In this document: one piece after another, positions 52,234 to 62,204 of the stretch
Numbering within the stretch: position 1 is the first letter of the stretch
How the letters are laid out: each line of letters starts with the position of its first letter
From: JAUSPI01 sp964650385
GTDB taxonomy: Bacteria; Desulfobacterota; Syntrophia; Syntrophales; JADFWA01
Assembly: GCA_964650385.1 (NCBI GenBank)
Contig: CAZYTP010000001.1
Span: forward strand, 1-64,000
Length of the DNA stretch: 64,000 nt
Direction of reading: 5' to 3'
Position numbers and translations under genes: made by a program
The notes under the pieces: generated by a model
The model's input: only the letters and a program-made list of their open reading frames with translations
The model's database searches: none
What the model was told of the DNA's origin: nothing

Positions 52234-53781
52234 ATGATTCATAAAACTACCCCATATGATATCGTCATCGCCCAGGTCGAACCACCACAGCAGGAAGAAG
52301 GCGGTGACTATTACTACAGGACTTACGCGCCAGGCATTGCAATGGCCGAAGAAGAAGGCATATATGTTATAAATCTGACTAACGTACATCGTAAAAAGGA
52401 TGCAATTGTAAGACATGCCGATGTTCTCATTTTGAAAAACGTATGCGATCCCGATATGCTCCCCTTTATCAAAGAAAGGCGGCAAGAAAAGAAACTGACT
52501 GTTTATGAGTTGGCGGACGATATTTGTGCAATTCCGCCATGGAACCCGGTACATTTTTTTTACAAAGATCCGGAAAATCTTCTCCTTTTCAAAAGATCTG
52601 CTAACTATTGCGACTCAATGCAATTCAGCGTACCTGAGCTGAAAAAAATCTATGGTTATCTGAACGAAGCTTCAGTTGTATTCCCAAATCAAATATCAAC
52701 AGTGCCACCGGAAAAGAAATACGAAAACAAATCGGATGTCATCATCGGATGGGGCGGTTCTCACGGCCATTTAGAAGATATGGTCGATATAGCAGAAACT
52801 CTTATTGACTGGATCATGTCAAAAAACAATGTCCATCTTTTTCTTATGTGTTCAGAACCAATCTGGTCACTATTTAATCGATTGTCTGCTACACGCAAAA
52901 AGTGGTTTAAGCCTGGCTCTCTTAATGACTATTATGCATTCCTTGAAAGAATCGATATCGGCCTTGCACCATTGAAAGATACGGCATTCAATAGATCAAG
53001 GTCGGACGTAAAGTTTTTGGAATATGCCACTCACGGTATAGTTCCTGTTGTACAAGCAACGGTGCCATATAATTCTACCGTAAAACAAGGAATAACAGGC
53101 TTTTTGTTTAAAGATGCGACCGATATGATAGATACCCTCGGAATACTTACGGACGATATACGTCGTATCCCCGAAGTAGGAAAAGCTGCGCGCGACTACG
53201 TTACCGAAAAACGCCTCCAGCATCACCACGGAAAAGACAGAACGGAGTTTTATAAGGCAAAACTGGCAGAGATTCGCAACGGTCAATCCGTGAAAAATGA
53301 TACCAACAAAATATTTGAATCTCTTAATAATATTGAAGGCGCAATATGCAATGGCCAGCATTTAAGATTGCTGCCCACCCGCTTTGAAAGTCTATTGCAC
53401 GATGGGTTAATCTCTGGTCAAGTAGAAAATAATGCGGCATTGGCCCGGGCACTTTTCCTGGAAGCATCTCAATTGGAACCCGAAAATTATCTCCCTTACC
53501 TGTTCGGGGCAAGTTACTCGGAAGATCCTGTTTCTTCATTACAACAGGCCATCGAAAAAAAACCGAATTCAATAAAATCATGGATTATGCTGGGTGAAGA
53601 ATATGCCAGGCAAGGGGATATTGCCAGATCAGTCCAATGTTTTGAGTCAGCTTCTGAAATTTTCCCTGAATATGAGATCCCATATATGAGGGCTGCTTCA
53701 CTTATGGAAAAGGTAGGTCTTGATAGAGAAGTGAAAATTCTGACAGAAAAATCTGAAAAACTGATCAGCCCGCTGAAATAA
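52234..53781 (+). CDS. Glycosyltransferase with C-terminal TPR block
   Basis: A 515-residue cytoplasmic protein. Residues 1-360 form a GT-B type transferase: DIVIAQVEPPQQEEGGDYYY, DVLILKNVCDPDMLPFI, ELADDICAIPPWNP, IIGWGGSHGHLEDMVDI, then FLERIDIGLAPLKDTAFNRS and SDVKFLEYATHGIVPVVQ with the donor-site Glu. Residues 375-515 are TPR-like (FESLLHDGLI, SLQQAIEKKPNSIKSWIML, SVQCFESASEIFPEYEIPY). It follows the upstream gene by 57 bases, presumably on the same sigma-54 transcript, and shares N-terminal and TPR sequence with it, so the two arose by duplication. Confidence 0.85.
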   Translation: MIHKTTPYDIVIAQVEPPQQEEGGDYYYRTYAPGIAMAEEEGIYVINLTNVHRKKDAIVRHADVLILKNVCDPDMLPFIKERRQEKKLTVYELADDICAIPPWNPVHFFYKDPENLLLFKRSANYCDSMQFSVPELKKIYGYLNEASVVFPNQISTVPPEKKYENKSDVIIGWGGSHGHLEDMVDIAETLIDWIMSKNNVHLFLMCSEPIWSLFNRLSATRKKWFKPGSLNDYYAFLERIDIGLAPLKDTAFNRSRSDVKFLEYATHGIVPVVQATVPYNSTVKQGITGFLFKDATDMIDTLGILTDDIRRIPEVGKAARDYVTEKRLQHHHGKDRTEFYKAKLAEIRNGQSVKNDTNKIFESLNNIEGAICNGQHLRLLPTRFESLLHDGLISGQVENNAALARALFLEASQLEPENYLPYLFGASYSEDPVSSLQQAIEKKPNSIKSWIMLGEEYARQGDIARSVQCFESASEIFPEYEIPYMRAASLMEKVGLDREVKILTEKSEKLISPLK

Positions 53782-53838
53782 ATTGCAGAAAACCGTGCAT
53801 AACCAAATCCGGTAAGTACGGTAACAGTTTTTGTAACC

Positions 53839-53974
53839 GTTCACGGTTTACAGTTGTCGGTTCACGGTTAAAAAAACAGAAGGTAGGGGAAAATTATGGG
53901 ATTCTCTTTTGAAGATTTCTCGTTCCCATGTTCCCGCGTGTTAATGTGTAACGGTAAACGGACAACCGTAAACA
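53839..53974. repeat. AACCGT/GTTCACGG-type short repeats
   Basis: GTTCACGGTT occurs at 53839-53848 and 53860-53869, and AACGGTAAACGGACAACCGT with TAAAC follows near 53950 in inverted sense. This resembles dispersed AACCGTAAAC intergenic repeats. No gene lies in this spacer between two convergent transcripts. Confidence 0.55.
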
Positions 53975-53986
53975 GTTAGCAGTTTT

Positions 53987-55195
53987 TTATATTTTCACTT
54001 TGTCCATTAACTGGCGGAATTTTTTAATTAATCTTTCCGGTTGAATGGATAACAGGCAGGGGCTGAACTCTGTATCTTTTTCTTTGGCCTCCGGACATAC
54101 ACCTGTTCTCTTCCACCTGTCTTCCTCTTTAAGGTCATCTTTCCAAACCCTGTCTAAACCACAAGGAGATTTGCATGTAACACCGGAATAGTCGGCGTTT
54201 AAAGGTACGATGGTTGGATAATATCGGATCCGCAGATCAGCTCCTACAGGACCGAACAAAACCAGTCCGGGTTTTTCTAAAGCAGCTGCAATGTGGTAGG
54301 TACAGGTATCGGCAGAAACAACCGCATCACAGTTCTTGATTGCAGTGACGTAGTCCTGAAGGCTTTTCATCTGATCGCTTAAGTTCAGAACTTCAAGCCC
54401 TAAACGACTAATCTGCTCATTGGTGCGCTGAGCATCCGTATGTTCATGAGCAGAAATGAAGAGAACATCGGGGAATTTTTCAGGCAATACGGAAAGAACA
54501 TCCAGAGGAACATCCCTTGTCATAGTGCTTGTTAACCAGTGTAGGAGCACAATTGGCCGGCCTTGATTTTTTTGCCTCATATTTAAAAAGATATTATCAA
54601 TGTTTGGGGATTGCGCCAGTTGATCCGGAATGGAGGGGTACTTGTCTTTCACCGTCGTGTAATCAATGTTGAAACAGTATAAACAATAATCTGTCAGGTT
54701 CAATTCTTTATAGAGGGACAACGACGTGCCTGGAAAATCAAGATAATAATCTGCCTCCATAAAATGACTCATCCTGACAGGCATAGGAAACAGGCGAGTA
54801 ACGTCAGGATTTCCTTCATAAAGACAATGACTGACCTTTTCTGTAACCAGCCAGATCTGGGACCCCACTGGCATTTTTAGCTTAAGCTGTCTGATAGCAG
54901 AAGCCATCATTATGTGATCTCCGATACCTCCGCTCCTGATAATTATGAGTTTGCTGTTAGCTGGCAACTCTGAGGGAGAGTTCTTTAAAGGCTGAGGAAA
55001 TCCCGGAATGAGGTGGGCATCGAATTTTGCCTGTAATAAAACTGGGCTATGTCTTGTCAAAAGTATGGACCCGATGGGATCATCGCACATCAGAATATTA
55101 TTCAGGTCAACTCTTGGGTATGATACCGGTTCCAGATCATACACCTCTCCGAATATAGTCGCCTTTCGCTTTTGACTAACGGCCAAAAATATCAT
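53987..55195 (-). CDS. Glycosyltransferase family 9 (heptosyltransferase-like)
   Basis: A 402-residue GT9-type protein. The N-terminal Rossmann start is KLIIIRSGGIGDHIMMASAI near residue 82, and the donor-binding region is AIKNCDAVVSADTCTYHIAA followed by LEKPGLVLFGPVGADLR. These features are shared with ADP-heptose:LPS heptosyltransferases. A CKSPCGLDRVWKDD segment with further Cys towards the end is unusual. The gene is on the minus strand, convergent with the preceding pair. With activated-heptose genes 6 kb away, heptose is a likely donor, by inference. Confidence 0.8.
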   Translation of the reverse strand: MIFLAVSQKRKATIFGEVYDLEPVSYPRVDLNNILMCDDPIGSILLTRHSPVLLQAKFDAHLIPGFPQPLKNSPSELPANSKLIIIRSGGIGDHIMMASAIRQLKLKMPVGSQIWLVTEKVSHCLYEGNPDVTRLFPMPVRMSHFMEADYYLDFPGTSLSLYKELNLTDYCLYCFNIDYTTVKDKYPSIPDQLAQSPNIDNIFLNMRQKNQGRPIVLLHWLTSTMTRDVPLDVLSVLPEKFPDVLFISAHEHTDAQRTNEQISRLGLEVLNLSDQMKSLQDYVTAIKNCDAVVSADTCTYHIAAALEKPGLVLFGPVGADLRIRYYPTIVPLNADYSGVTCKSPCGLDRVWKDDLKEEDRWKRTGVCPEAKEKDTEFSPCLLSIQPERLIKKFRQLMDKVKI

Positions 55196-55682
55196 TCCCG
55201 CTCACCACTAATATTTTTATGCTCACGTATAAAAAGTTAAAAATGCCTATATTGCTTACTGCAATAAAATATAAATATCTTCCTTAGATTAGCAATATGA
55301 CTTCTTTTTATATTTCAGCATCAGATAATTGTCAAATCCAAACTGCCTTTCATAAATATCCGATTATTTAACGGCAAATTCTTCCTATTTTATGTGCCAT
55401 AAAATTGACATTATTCCCCGTAAAAACCATCCAGAAAATATAAAAGCTTGATATTACGAGCATATTGTCCGTAAACGAACTGGCATATTTATTGCTCACA
55501 TTAAATTGAAAGTTAAAGTTAAAGAAACTTTTTACGAAAATATCATTAAATCTAAACCTCTGTTTTACAAGTACCATGAGGAAAACTTTAGTACATTTCG
55601 AAAATTGTCATGGAGGGCATCTTGTAATCCAAGGGGGCGGAGCCTACCCTGAAGTCGAGAAACATTTGCAGATTCAATCTTG
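55196..55682. other. AT-rich gene-free spacer
   Basis: Nothing recognisable in 487 bases. A 69-codon minus-strand frame (55368-55577) is low-complexity Phe/Asn-rich and probably not a gene. Confidence 0.5.
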
Positions 55683-56741
55683 TTAAGGAGTTTTATTTAG
55701 AATTTGCTCGACCTTATTCAGAATGGAAATTGCATCTTTTGGGCGCCCTGTTTTTATGTATATTTGGCTCATCAAAGCCGCCCCAACAGTCTTTAACATG
55801 TTGATATTTATTGGAAGGAGTAGATCAGGCATTTGACAATCCATAAGACTATTCAGTGATTTCAGAGAGTTGCTCATGTCATTTTCTTCATAAGCAAGTC
55901 GTCCTCTGAGATACAAGCAGCGAGGATAGTTCTTTTCTATGTCTTCCGCCTTTTCCAGCCATGTCATAACCTCCGGCTGTAGTATCTGCTCTTTCTTTAA
56001 ACCCAACTCTACCAATTCCAGGGCCGCGCCCAGGGCAAGGTGGCGTTTATCAGGAGCTGCAATGGATAATTCCCAGGCCTTCAGGAACGCTTCTTTCGCG
56101 CTGGCATATTTCTTCAAATCCAGCCAGGCCATCGCAGCCATATAGTGAAGGAACCCGTCATCCGGATAGTCCATAAGGTCTTCTTCCAAAAGCTTGATAT
56201 TGCGCTTTTGTTTTGCAGTTACTGCACTTTGATCCGTATAACCCGTGTGGATAATATTAATTTCCTTAAAAATAATGGGAATTCCTTTTTCCATCAGTGC
56301 CGGACGTATCTGCTCATGGACACGATATTTGAATTCGAGACCCAGGGCGTTGGGAAACATTCGAATCTGCGCTGAAGAGATTCCCGTGATTCCGTCTTGC
56401 GTGCTCTGTATAACGAATGCAAAGGCCTTTTCAGGAGGGTTTTTTTTTAATTCTGCAATGCTGAACAACGAATTATCCGGAATGAGGTCGTCTGCATCGA
56501 CATACAAAATCCACGGATTTCGCGCTTCTTTTAAGGATTTGTTTCTTGCGCAGGAAAATGAGTCGTTCCACGGAAAAAAGCTGACTTCAGCACCCATATC
56601 CTTTGCCACTTGTATGGTGTTATCTTCTGAGCCAGTGTCTACAACGACAATTTGCTCACAAACAGGTGAAAGGCTTTTAAGCAATGATGTCAAACGATGG
56701 GCTTCATTCTTTACAATAATACAACAGGACAGAGAATACAT
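55683..56741 (-). CDS. Family 2 glycosyltransferase with TPR repeats
   Basis: A 352-residue protein. Residues 1-200 are a GT2 (GT-A) transferase of the type linked to TPRs: SLSCCIIVKNEAHRLTSLL, IVVVDTGSEDNTIQVAKDMG, FSCARNKSL, and the metal site WILYVDADDLIP in place of DXD. KYRVHEQIRPAL is also typical of this group. Residues 205-350 are TPR-like helices (DGFLHYMAAMAWLDLKKYAS; GRPKDAISILNKVEQIL). It stands divergent from the TPR gene at 57 kb. Acceptor and sugar are unknown. Confidence 0.88.
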   Translation of the reverse strand: MYSLSCCIIVKNEAHRLTSLLKSLSPVCEQIVVVDTGSEDNTIQVAKDMGAEVSFFPWNDSFSCARNKSLKEARNPWILYVDADDLIPDNSLFSIAELKKNPPEKAFAFVIQSTQDGITGISSAQIRMFPNALGLEFKYRVHEQIRPALMEKGIPIIFKEINIIHTGYTDQSAVTAKQKRNIKLLEEDLMDYPDDGFLHYMAAMAWLDLKKYASAKEAFLKAWELSIAAPDKRHLALGAALELVELGLKKEQILQPEVMTWLEKAEDIEKNYPRCLYLRGRLAYEENDMSNSLKSLNSLMDCQMPDLLLPININMLKTVGAALMSQIYIKTGRPKDAISILNKVEQILNKTP

Positions 56742-56988
56742 AATATTTTACGGGTATCAAGTTATCAAAAGGATTCAAAACATCTTCATTACAAATTTTA
56801 AACCCGGATTTTGCAACAATTATCTGCTGTATAATCTGGGTTTAACAATTTTTTCTAATGCTTGATAGTTATCACACGCATATTTTCACGTCAACTTCTG
56901 AAATTTATCATTCTGAAACTTTAAGATGAAATTTAATACGCGCAAAACGGACCGTAATTTAACGCAACGAGAAAATAAAGGAGGTACA

Positions 56989-57534
56989 ATGAATTCACTC
57001 AATACAAAACCCTTTTTAGAAAAGAGGGAGGAACAGTTTCAGAAAAGTCAATTGCCTTCCGAGGTTAACTCTGACATTGATAAAGTCAACGAGGAAATCC
57101 AGAAGTACCTGGAAAAAGGGGATGTTAGCGCAGCTATGCCTCTCTTTGAAAAGGCTATCCATGAAGGTAATACGAATGAAGAGTTGCTTAACAATCTCGG
57201 TTATGCCTGCTGGGAATTGGGGCATAAAGAAAAGGCGCTGGAGTGCTTCTATAACGCTGCTATTTTAAAACCCGTAGATATGGACATCCTGGCAAATTTT
57301 GTTGACGCATCTTATGAACTCAGGCAATTCAGCCTGCTCGAAGAATACCTGCGGGTTATGGCAAACGCCAATCCAAAGGTAAATGAATATCTATATCTTC
57401 TCGCCGATTGTTTATTTAAACAAGATAGACATACAGAGGCAATAGATGCTCTGGAAGAGCTGCTATCGAAGGAACCTGATTACCCGGGAGCACAAGAGTT
57501 GATGGCTGAGTTAAAAAAAAGCAAGGTGGGGTAG
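56989..57534 (+). CDS. TPR-repeat protein
   Basis: A 181-residue protein. The start at 56989 is set by the strong AAAGGAGGT just before it; an in-frame ATG 63 bases upstream has no site. After a polar N-terminus come about three tetratricopeptide repeats (GDVSAAMPLFEKAIHEGNTN, NNLGYACWELGHKEKALECF, LADCLFKQDRHTEAIDALEE). TPRs bind other proteins; here it probably serves the adjacent transferases, as in the TPR-fused enzymes nearby. It begins the plus-strand glycan operon and ends 52 bases before the GT4 gene. Confidence 0.85.
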   Translation: MNSLNTKPFLEKREEQFQKSQLPSEVNSDIDKVNEEIQKYLEKGDVSAAMPLFEKAIHEGNTNEELLNNLGYACWELGHKEKALECFYNAAILKPVDMDILANFVDASYELRQFSLLEEYLRVMANANPKVNEYLYLLADCLFKQDRHTEAIDALEELLSKEPDYPGAQELMAELKKSKVG

Positions 57535-57586
57535 CATGCGAAATGACCAAACAGACAAAAACCAAGTTTCATTCACTTAAAAAAAC

Positions 57587-58672
57587 ATGATCAACGCCTA
57601 CGCAAATTATTTCGGAAATCTTGGCTACAACATTCATGGCAGAAATTTTTTCAATGCCCTCGATGCCTTGGAAGATGTGTGCCTGGTAAGTTTCAATAAT
57701 CCTGAAACCCGTGATGAATTCACGCCTCAGGCTGTTAAAATGTTAAAAAGAGGCTTCTACATCGATTTTAATAATGTTGCTGTATGTCTTGAATACGGAA
57801 ACTCCATGCACAAATTCTGTGGCAGAAAAAGAATCGGTTATACCGTCTGGGAATCTACGCTTGTCCCAAAAGATTGGATTAATCAGCTCAGGCAGTTGGA
57901 TCAGGTCTGGGTTCCTTCATCATGGGGTCGTGAAGTTTTTGTTGGAAATGGTATTCCTGAGGACTGTATACAGGTTGTTCCAGAAGGGGTCGACACATCC
58001 ATCTTTAACCCTGACATTACGAAATTTGATGAACTCGACAATGGGAAATTTAAATTTCTGGTTGTTGGGAAATATGAAGAACGAAAGTGCACAAAAGAAA
58101 TCATCCTTTCTTTTGCGGAAGAGTTCAACAGGGAAGAACCTGTTGAATTGGTTCTTCTCTGCCACAACTATTTTATTAAGGATTTTGACATAGTAAAGGA
58201 GATAGAGAAGCTTAACGTGGCACAGGCGAATATCAGAATTATCAAATATGTGCCCAGCCTGAATGATGTGGCACGGCTATATAAAAGCTGTGACGTCTTT
58301 TTGATGCCTTCCCGGGCGGAAGGATGGGGACTCCCTATTATGGAGGCCATGGCCTGTGGCCTCCCTGTCATTACTACCAATTACAGCGGTCAAACAGAAT
58401 TTGTAAACGAAAAAAATGCTTATATAACTGAAATAAAAGGACTGGTTGACATTAAAGACCCCGTTTTTTTTGATCCGAGGATATACCACGGCCAGTGGGC
58501 AGAACCGGATTTTGAACATTTTAAAAATCTTATGCGACACGTTTACGAACATAGAGACGAAGCGAGAAAAAAGGGTGAGTTCGCGGCTAAAGATATGAGA
58601 CAGAATTGGGAGTGGAGCAATAGCGCACGCATTGCCCACAAACATATATGTGCTTTACGAGAAGATAACTAG
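57587..58672 (+). CDS. Family 4 glycosyltransferase
   Basis: A 361-residue GT-B transferase that uses an activated sugar. Recognisable are YFGNLGYNIHGRNFFNALD (acceptor side), RIGYTVWESTLVPKDWI, QVWVPSSWGREVFVGNGIPE, VVPEGVDTSIFNP, FKFLVVGKYEERKCTKEII and the donor-site block LMPSRAEGWGLPIMEAMACG with the catalytic E-x7-E. It lacks membrane segments. It belongs to the same-strand glycan series from 57.0 to 64.0 kb. Confidence 0.92.
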   Translation: MINAYANYFGNLGYNIHGRNFFNALDALEDVCLVSFNNPETRDEFTPQAVKMLKRGFYIDFNNVAVCLEYGNSMHKFCGRKRIGYTVWESTLVPKDWINQLRQLDQVWVPSSWGREVFVGNGIPEDCIQVVPEGVDTSIFNPDITKFDELDNGKFKFLVVGKYEERKCTKEIILSFAEEFNREEPVELVLLCHNYFIKDFDIVKEIEKLNVAQANIRIIKYVPSLNDVARLYKSCDVFLMPSRAEGWGLPIMEAMACGLPVITTNYSGQTEFVNEKNAYITEIKGLVDIKDPVFFDPRIYHGQWAEPDFEHFKNLMRHVYEHRDEARKKGEFAAKDMRQNWEWSNSARIAHKHICALREDN

Positions 58673-58737
58673 AAAAATTCTTTTAAATACAAAAGAGGGC
58701 AAACAAACCAAAACTGGAGAGTTTAGAGTAAAATTCC

Positions 58738-59931
58738 ATGAACCTTACAATACCTGGATTATGTTTTCTCACCTCATCAAATCCACTGAAGTTTAACACA
58801 GATGGACATGATACGTTATTCAAACCCATGTCAGACGATCCTTGTGCTTCAGAAAACGTATTGGTTCTAACAAACATACATGTCCAAACGCTTCAGTTAC
58901 AGTCTGTTAAGGGAATTTCGCTCTTTGATCATTTAGATTTGAATGACGACTTCGTGATACCGGAAATTTATGATGGCAGCCAGAATCTTGGAGGAAAAAG
59001 TATTCTGATTTTGATGTTGAACGGGTGGGGCGACATGATCCTTATCCAGCCTGCATTGCAGGCATTCTACAAAAAAGCCGCATCATCCGGCAAGTCACCC
59101 CACATTACCTTAGGTTGCAATTGGATACATAACTTTCCTTATCCAGATGTGCCGTTCATCCAAGACGTTCGGCCAAATATCTTGACTCTTAAGGAGTTGG
59201 GGGAATTTGATCTCCTGGTTAATCTTATCCCTGTTAATCATAAAAGATCTCTTGATAAGTCTATGAAAGATTTATGCTTTGAAATCCTAAAGTTGAATGG
59301 GGAAAAGCAAGACATTCCCGCCCCATTTATTGCCCCGGATTTGAATAGGGTTGCACATATTCAACCAGTGTTTGACCGGCTTCGTAAATCAACAGGCAAA
59401 AAATTATGTTATGTCAATTGGAAATCGAGATTTGTTCACAAGAATGCTCCACCACAACTATTATTCAAGATTGTGGAGGCGCTCTCTGACCAGTACCAGG
59501 CCGTACTATTCAAGGATGCGCCGGTATCCAAAGTAATGCAGAAGGAAATTGACGCATCTGATACTTCAATTATAAACCTGTCTCACCTCATTAATGACTA
59601 TCATGACACGATTGCAGCCCTTACACTAATGGATGCATTTATATCGGTAGATACCGGCATTGTCCACGCTGCCGGAGCAATGGGTATACCAGGGGTCGCC
59701 CTTTTCGGGCCTTTTCCTCCGGAGACACATGTTTCTGACTACCCCTCAATAATTGGAATCAGGGCACAATACGAGGGGAAAATCTGTAAATGTCCCTGTC
59801 TTGAAACACATCGTGGTTGTGCGGAACTTAATTTTATTCCGGCAAGTGAGAGTCCCTGCTTTCAAGCAATAAAAGCCACCGAAGTTATTGAGGCATTTAA
59901 AAAAATAGTTAAAACATCTAAACATTTCTGA
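58738..59931 (+). CDS. Glycosyltransferase family 9 (heptosyltransferase-like)
   Basis: A 397-residue GT9-type protein related to the one at 54 kb. ILILMLNGWGDMILIQPALQ opens the Rossmann region near residue 85, and ALTLMDAFISVDTGIVHAAG followed by AMGIPGVALFGPFPPETHV is the donor site. A Cys-rich tail (GKICKCPCLETHRGCAELNF) resembles the CKSPC segment of its paralogue and may bind zinc. The activated-heptose genes directly downstream make heptose a plausible donor. Confidence 0.85.
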   Translation: MNLTIPGLCFLTSSNPLKFNTDGHDTLFKPMSDDPCASENVLVLTNIHVQTLQLQSVKGISLFDHLDLNDDFVIPEIYDGSQNLGGKSILILMLNGWGDMILIQPALQAFYKKAASSGKSPHITLGCNWIHNFPYPDVPFIQDVRPNILTLKELGEFDLLVNLIPVNHKRSLDKSMKDLCFEILKLNGEKQDIPAPFIAPDLNRVAHIQPVFDRLRKSTGKKLCYVNWKSRFVHKNAPPQLLFKIVEALSDQYQAVLFKDAPVSKVMQKEIDASDTSIINLSHLINDYHDTIAALTLMDAFISVDTGIVHAAGAMGIPGVALFGPFPPETHVSDYPSIIGIRAQYEGKICKCPCLETHRGCAELNFIPASESPCFQAIKATEVIEAFKKIVKTSKHF

Positions 59932-59934
59932 TTA

Positions 59935-61623
59935 ATGCGAACGGAATTTACGATGGACATGAAAACAAAAATCCAGAAAGAAAAACCTTACAACAACGCC
60001 CCTTCTGCTGGGTCTCCGATGTTTGATAGTCAAACAGATAAAGCAGATGAGCAGATCATCATTTCTAGAAAGCTTGATAAAATAGAAACGCCAGATCTGC
60101 CCAGGAACGGAAAAATCAAAACGATACAAGATTTGGCAAAAATTGTTGCAGAACTCCGGACAAAAAATAAAAAAATAGTTCACTGTCACGGAGTTTTTGA
60201 TCTGCTTCACATTGGCCACATCCGTTACTTCGAACAGGCACGGGAGATGGGGGACATTTTGGTAGTAACTGTCACTCCAGATCAATACGCTGGTGATGGA
60301 CCAAACCATCCTGCCTTTACAGAAACACAGCGAGTCGAAACAATCGCTTCATTAAGTTTTATCGATTATGTAGCTATCAATAACTGGCCTACTGTCGAGG
60401 AAACTTTGCGCCTTTTGAAACCTGATGTATATGTTAAAGGTCCGGAATACAAAAGCAAATTGCCGGAAACGACTGAAACACTTGCAAGTGAAGAGAAGGT
60501 TGTTAGTGAGATCGGTGCAAATATTGCCTTTACCGAAGACTTTCATTTCAGTTCCACTAACCTGATTAATCGCTACTTATTGGATCTGCCGGATGAAATT
60601 AATAAATATCTTCATCTGTTTCGCCAGCGCTGCACACTCGATAATGTTTTGGGAATCCTTGATAATATGGCTTCACTAAATGTATTGGTTATAGGCGATA
60701 CGATTCTGGACGAATACCAGTATTGCAATGCAATAGGCAAATCTTCCAAAGACCCTACCCTTGCTCTGAAGTATCAATCCCATGATTTATTCGCCGGCGG
60801 TATCCTTGCTGTTGCAAATCATGTGGCTAACTTTGCCAATAAGGTGCAACTTATAACCGTAATAGGGGAACATAACAGCCACGAAGAGTTTATCCGATCA
60901 CAGCTCCATCCCAATATTTCACCATTTTTTTTCATTCAACCCGATGCACCGACGTTGATAAAACGCCGTTTTATTGACAGCTATTCGACTAACAAACTTT
61001 TCGAGGTGTACGTCATGGATGACTCAGGCCTTCCCCCGGAAAAAAACAATGAAGTATGCCGCTGGCTCCAGGACGAACTCTCGGAATATGATCTCGTTAT
61101 TGCAGCGGATTATGGCCATGGAGCCATAAGTAAAGAAATAGTCCGAACACTTTCAAGAAAATCAAGGTTCCTGGCGGTAAATACCCAGGCTAATGCGGGT
61201 AATCGCGGTTTGCATAGTGTGACCCGATATCCACGCGCTGACTATGCGTGCATTGCGGAACACGAGTTACGCCTTGAAACCCGAACACAAAATGGCATGA
61301 TCCGGCCATTAATGGATTTTCTTGCACAGAAGCTAGGCTGTTCTCAATTCGTAGTTACGCGCGGAAGAAAAGGTTGTGCTGTGTGTGACGAAAATGGGGG
61401 ATTCGTTGATATACCATCATTTGCCCAAAACATTGTCGATAGAGTGGGCGCGGGTGATGCTTTCTTCTCAGTGACCAGTCTCGCTTCAGCTCTTGGAGCG
61501 CCCATCGAGGTTCTCGGATTTATAGGAAATGTGGTGGGCTCATTAGCTGTCGGGACTCTGGGTAATAAAAAATCTATAGATAAAACAAGTGTTCAGAACT
61601 ACATTACTTCTCTTTTGAAATGA
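59935..61623 (+). CDS. Bifunctional nucleotidyltransferase / PfkB sugar kinase, reversed HldE order
   Basis: A 562-residue fusion. Residues 60-210 are an RfaE/HldE C-domain-type nucleotidyltransferase (KKIVHCHGVFDLLHIGHIRY with HxGH; VYVKGPEYK). Residues 240-562 are a PfkB/ribokinase-type sugar kinase like the HldE N-domain (NVLVIGDTILDEYQY, DLFAGGILAVANHVANFA, VVTRGRKGC, DRVGAGDAFFSVTSLA with the catalytic Asp). Canonical HldE has the kinase first. With gmhB, an hddC-like gene and gmhA downstream, it likely phosphorylates sedoheptulose/heptose derivatives and may activate one. Its end overlaps gmhB by 4 bases. Confidence 0.85.
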   Translation: MRTEFTMDMKTKIQKEKPYNNAPSAGSPMFDSQTDKADEQIIISRKLDKIETPDLPRNGKIKTIQDLAKIVAELRTKNKKIVHCHGVFDLLHIGHIRYFEQAREMGDILVVTVTPDQYAGDGPNHPAFTETQRVETIASLSFIDYVAINNWPTVEETLRLLKPDVYVKGPEYKSKLPETTETLASEEKVVSEIGANIAFTEDFHFSSTNLINRYLLDLPDEINKYLHLFRQRCTLDNVLGILDNMASLNVLVIGDTILDEYQYCNAIGKSSKDPTLALKYQSHDLFAGGILAVANHVANFANKVQLITVIGEHNSHEEFIRSQLHPNISPFFFIQPDAPTLIKRRFIDSYSTNKLFEVYVMDDSGLPPEKNNEVCRWLQDELSEYDLVIAADYGHGAISKEIVRTLSRKSRFLAVNTQANAGNRGLHSVTRYPRADYACIAEHELRLETRTQNGMIRPLMDFLAQKLGCSQFVVTRGRKGCAVCDENGGFVDIPSFAQNIVDRVGAGDAFFSVTSLASALGAPIEVLGFIGNVVGSLAVGTLGNKKSIDKTSVQNYITSLLK

Positions 61624-62204
61624 TACAACGAAAAGCGGTTTTTTTAGATCGTGACGGGGTGCTTATTGAGGATGTCAATCTTTTAACACGGCGCGATCAA
61701 GTTCTCATCTGCAATAAAACCCCTGTAGCGCTGAATGCATTGAATGCATCGGAATATGCGATTTTTGTCATCACGAACCAGCCTGTTGTTGCGCGTGGAT
61801 TGGCTACGGAACAGGACGTAGAGGAACTTAACTCATTCATAGGAAAAAAGGTGTTTGAAAAATCCGGATGTAAAATAGAACGCTTTTACTATTGCCCACA
61901 TCATCCGGAAGCTACACTGCCTGAGTATCGGATTAAATGCGATTGCCGAAAACCTCGACCGGGCATGTTGTTACAGGCGGCAAGGGAATACAATTTGGAT
62001 CTTAGCGCAAGTTTTATGATAGGTGATCGAATTTCAGACATCATAGCCGGGTACAGGGCAGGCTGTACAACCATTCTTGTCAAAACGGGCATGCATAAAG
62101 CAAAACCAATAGTATCCGATGCCATGGATTTAACCGTCAAACCGGATCATGTATGTAATGACCTGTACGAAGCATCAGGAATTATATTGAGAGAATATAA
62201 ATGA
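61620..62204 (+). CDS. gmhB: D-glycero-D-manno-heptose 1,7-bisphosphate phosphatase
   Basis: A 194-residue HAD phosphatase that removes one phosphate from heptose 1,7-bisphosphate. The nucleophile motif is AVFLDRDGVLIED at residues 6-18, VITNQP is motif II, KPRPGM motif III and MIGDRISDIIAG motif IV. The GmhB zinc loop is present (YYCPHHPEATLP and KCDCRKP). It overlaps both neighbours by 4 bases (ATGA), a tightly coupled operon. Confidence 0.93.
   Translation: MIQRKAVFLDRDGVLIEDVNLLTRRDQVLICNKTPVALNALNASEYAIFVITNQPVVARGLATEQDVEELNSFIGKKVFEKSGCKIERFYYCPHHPEATLPEYRIKCDCRKPRPGMLLQAAREYNLDLSASFMIGDRISDIIAGYRAGCTTILVKTGMHKAKPIVSDAMDLTVKPDHVCNDLYEASGIILREYK

Noticed and set aside
55368..55577. 69-codon minus-strand open frame
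   Set aside because: AT-rich, Phe/Asn-rich low complexity and no ribosome site.
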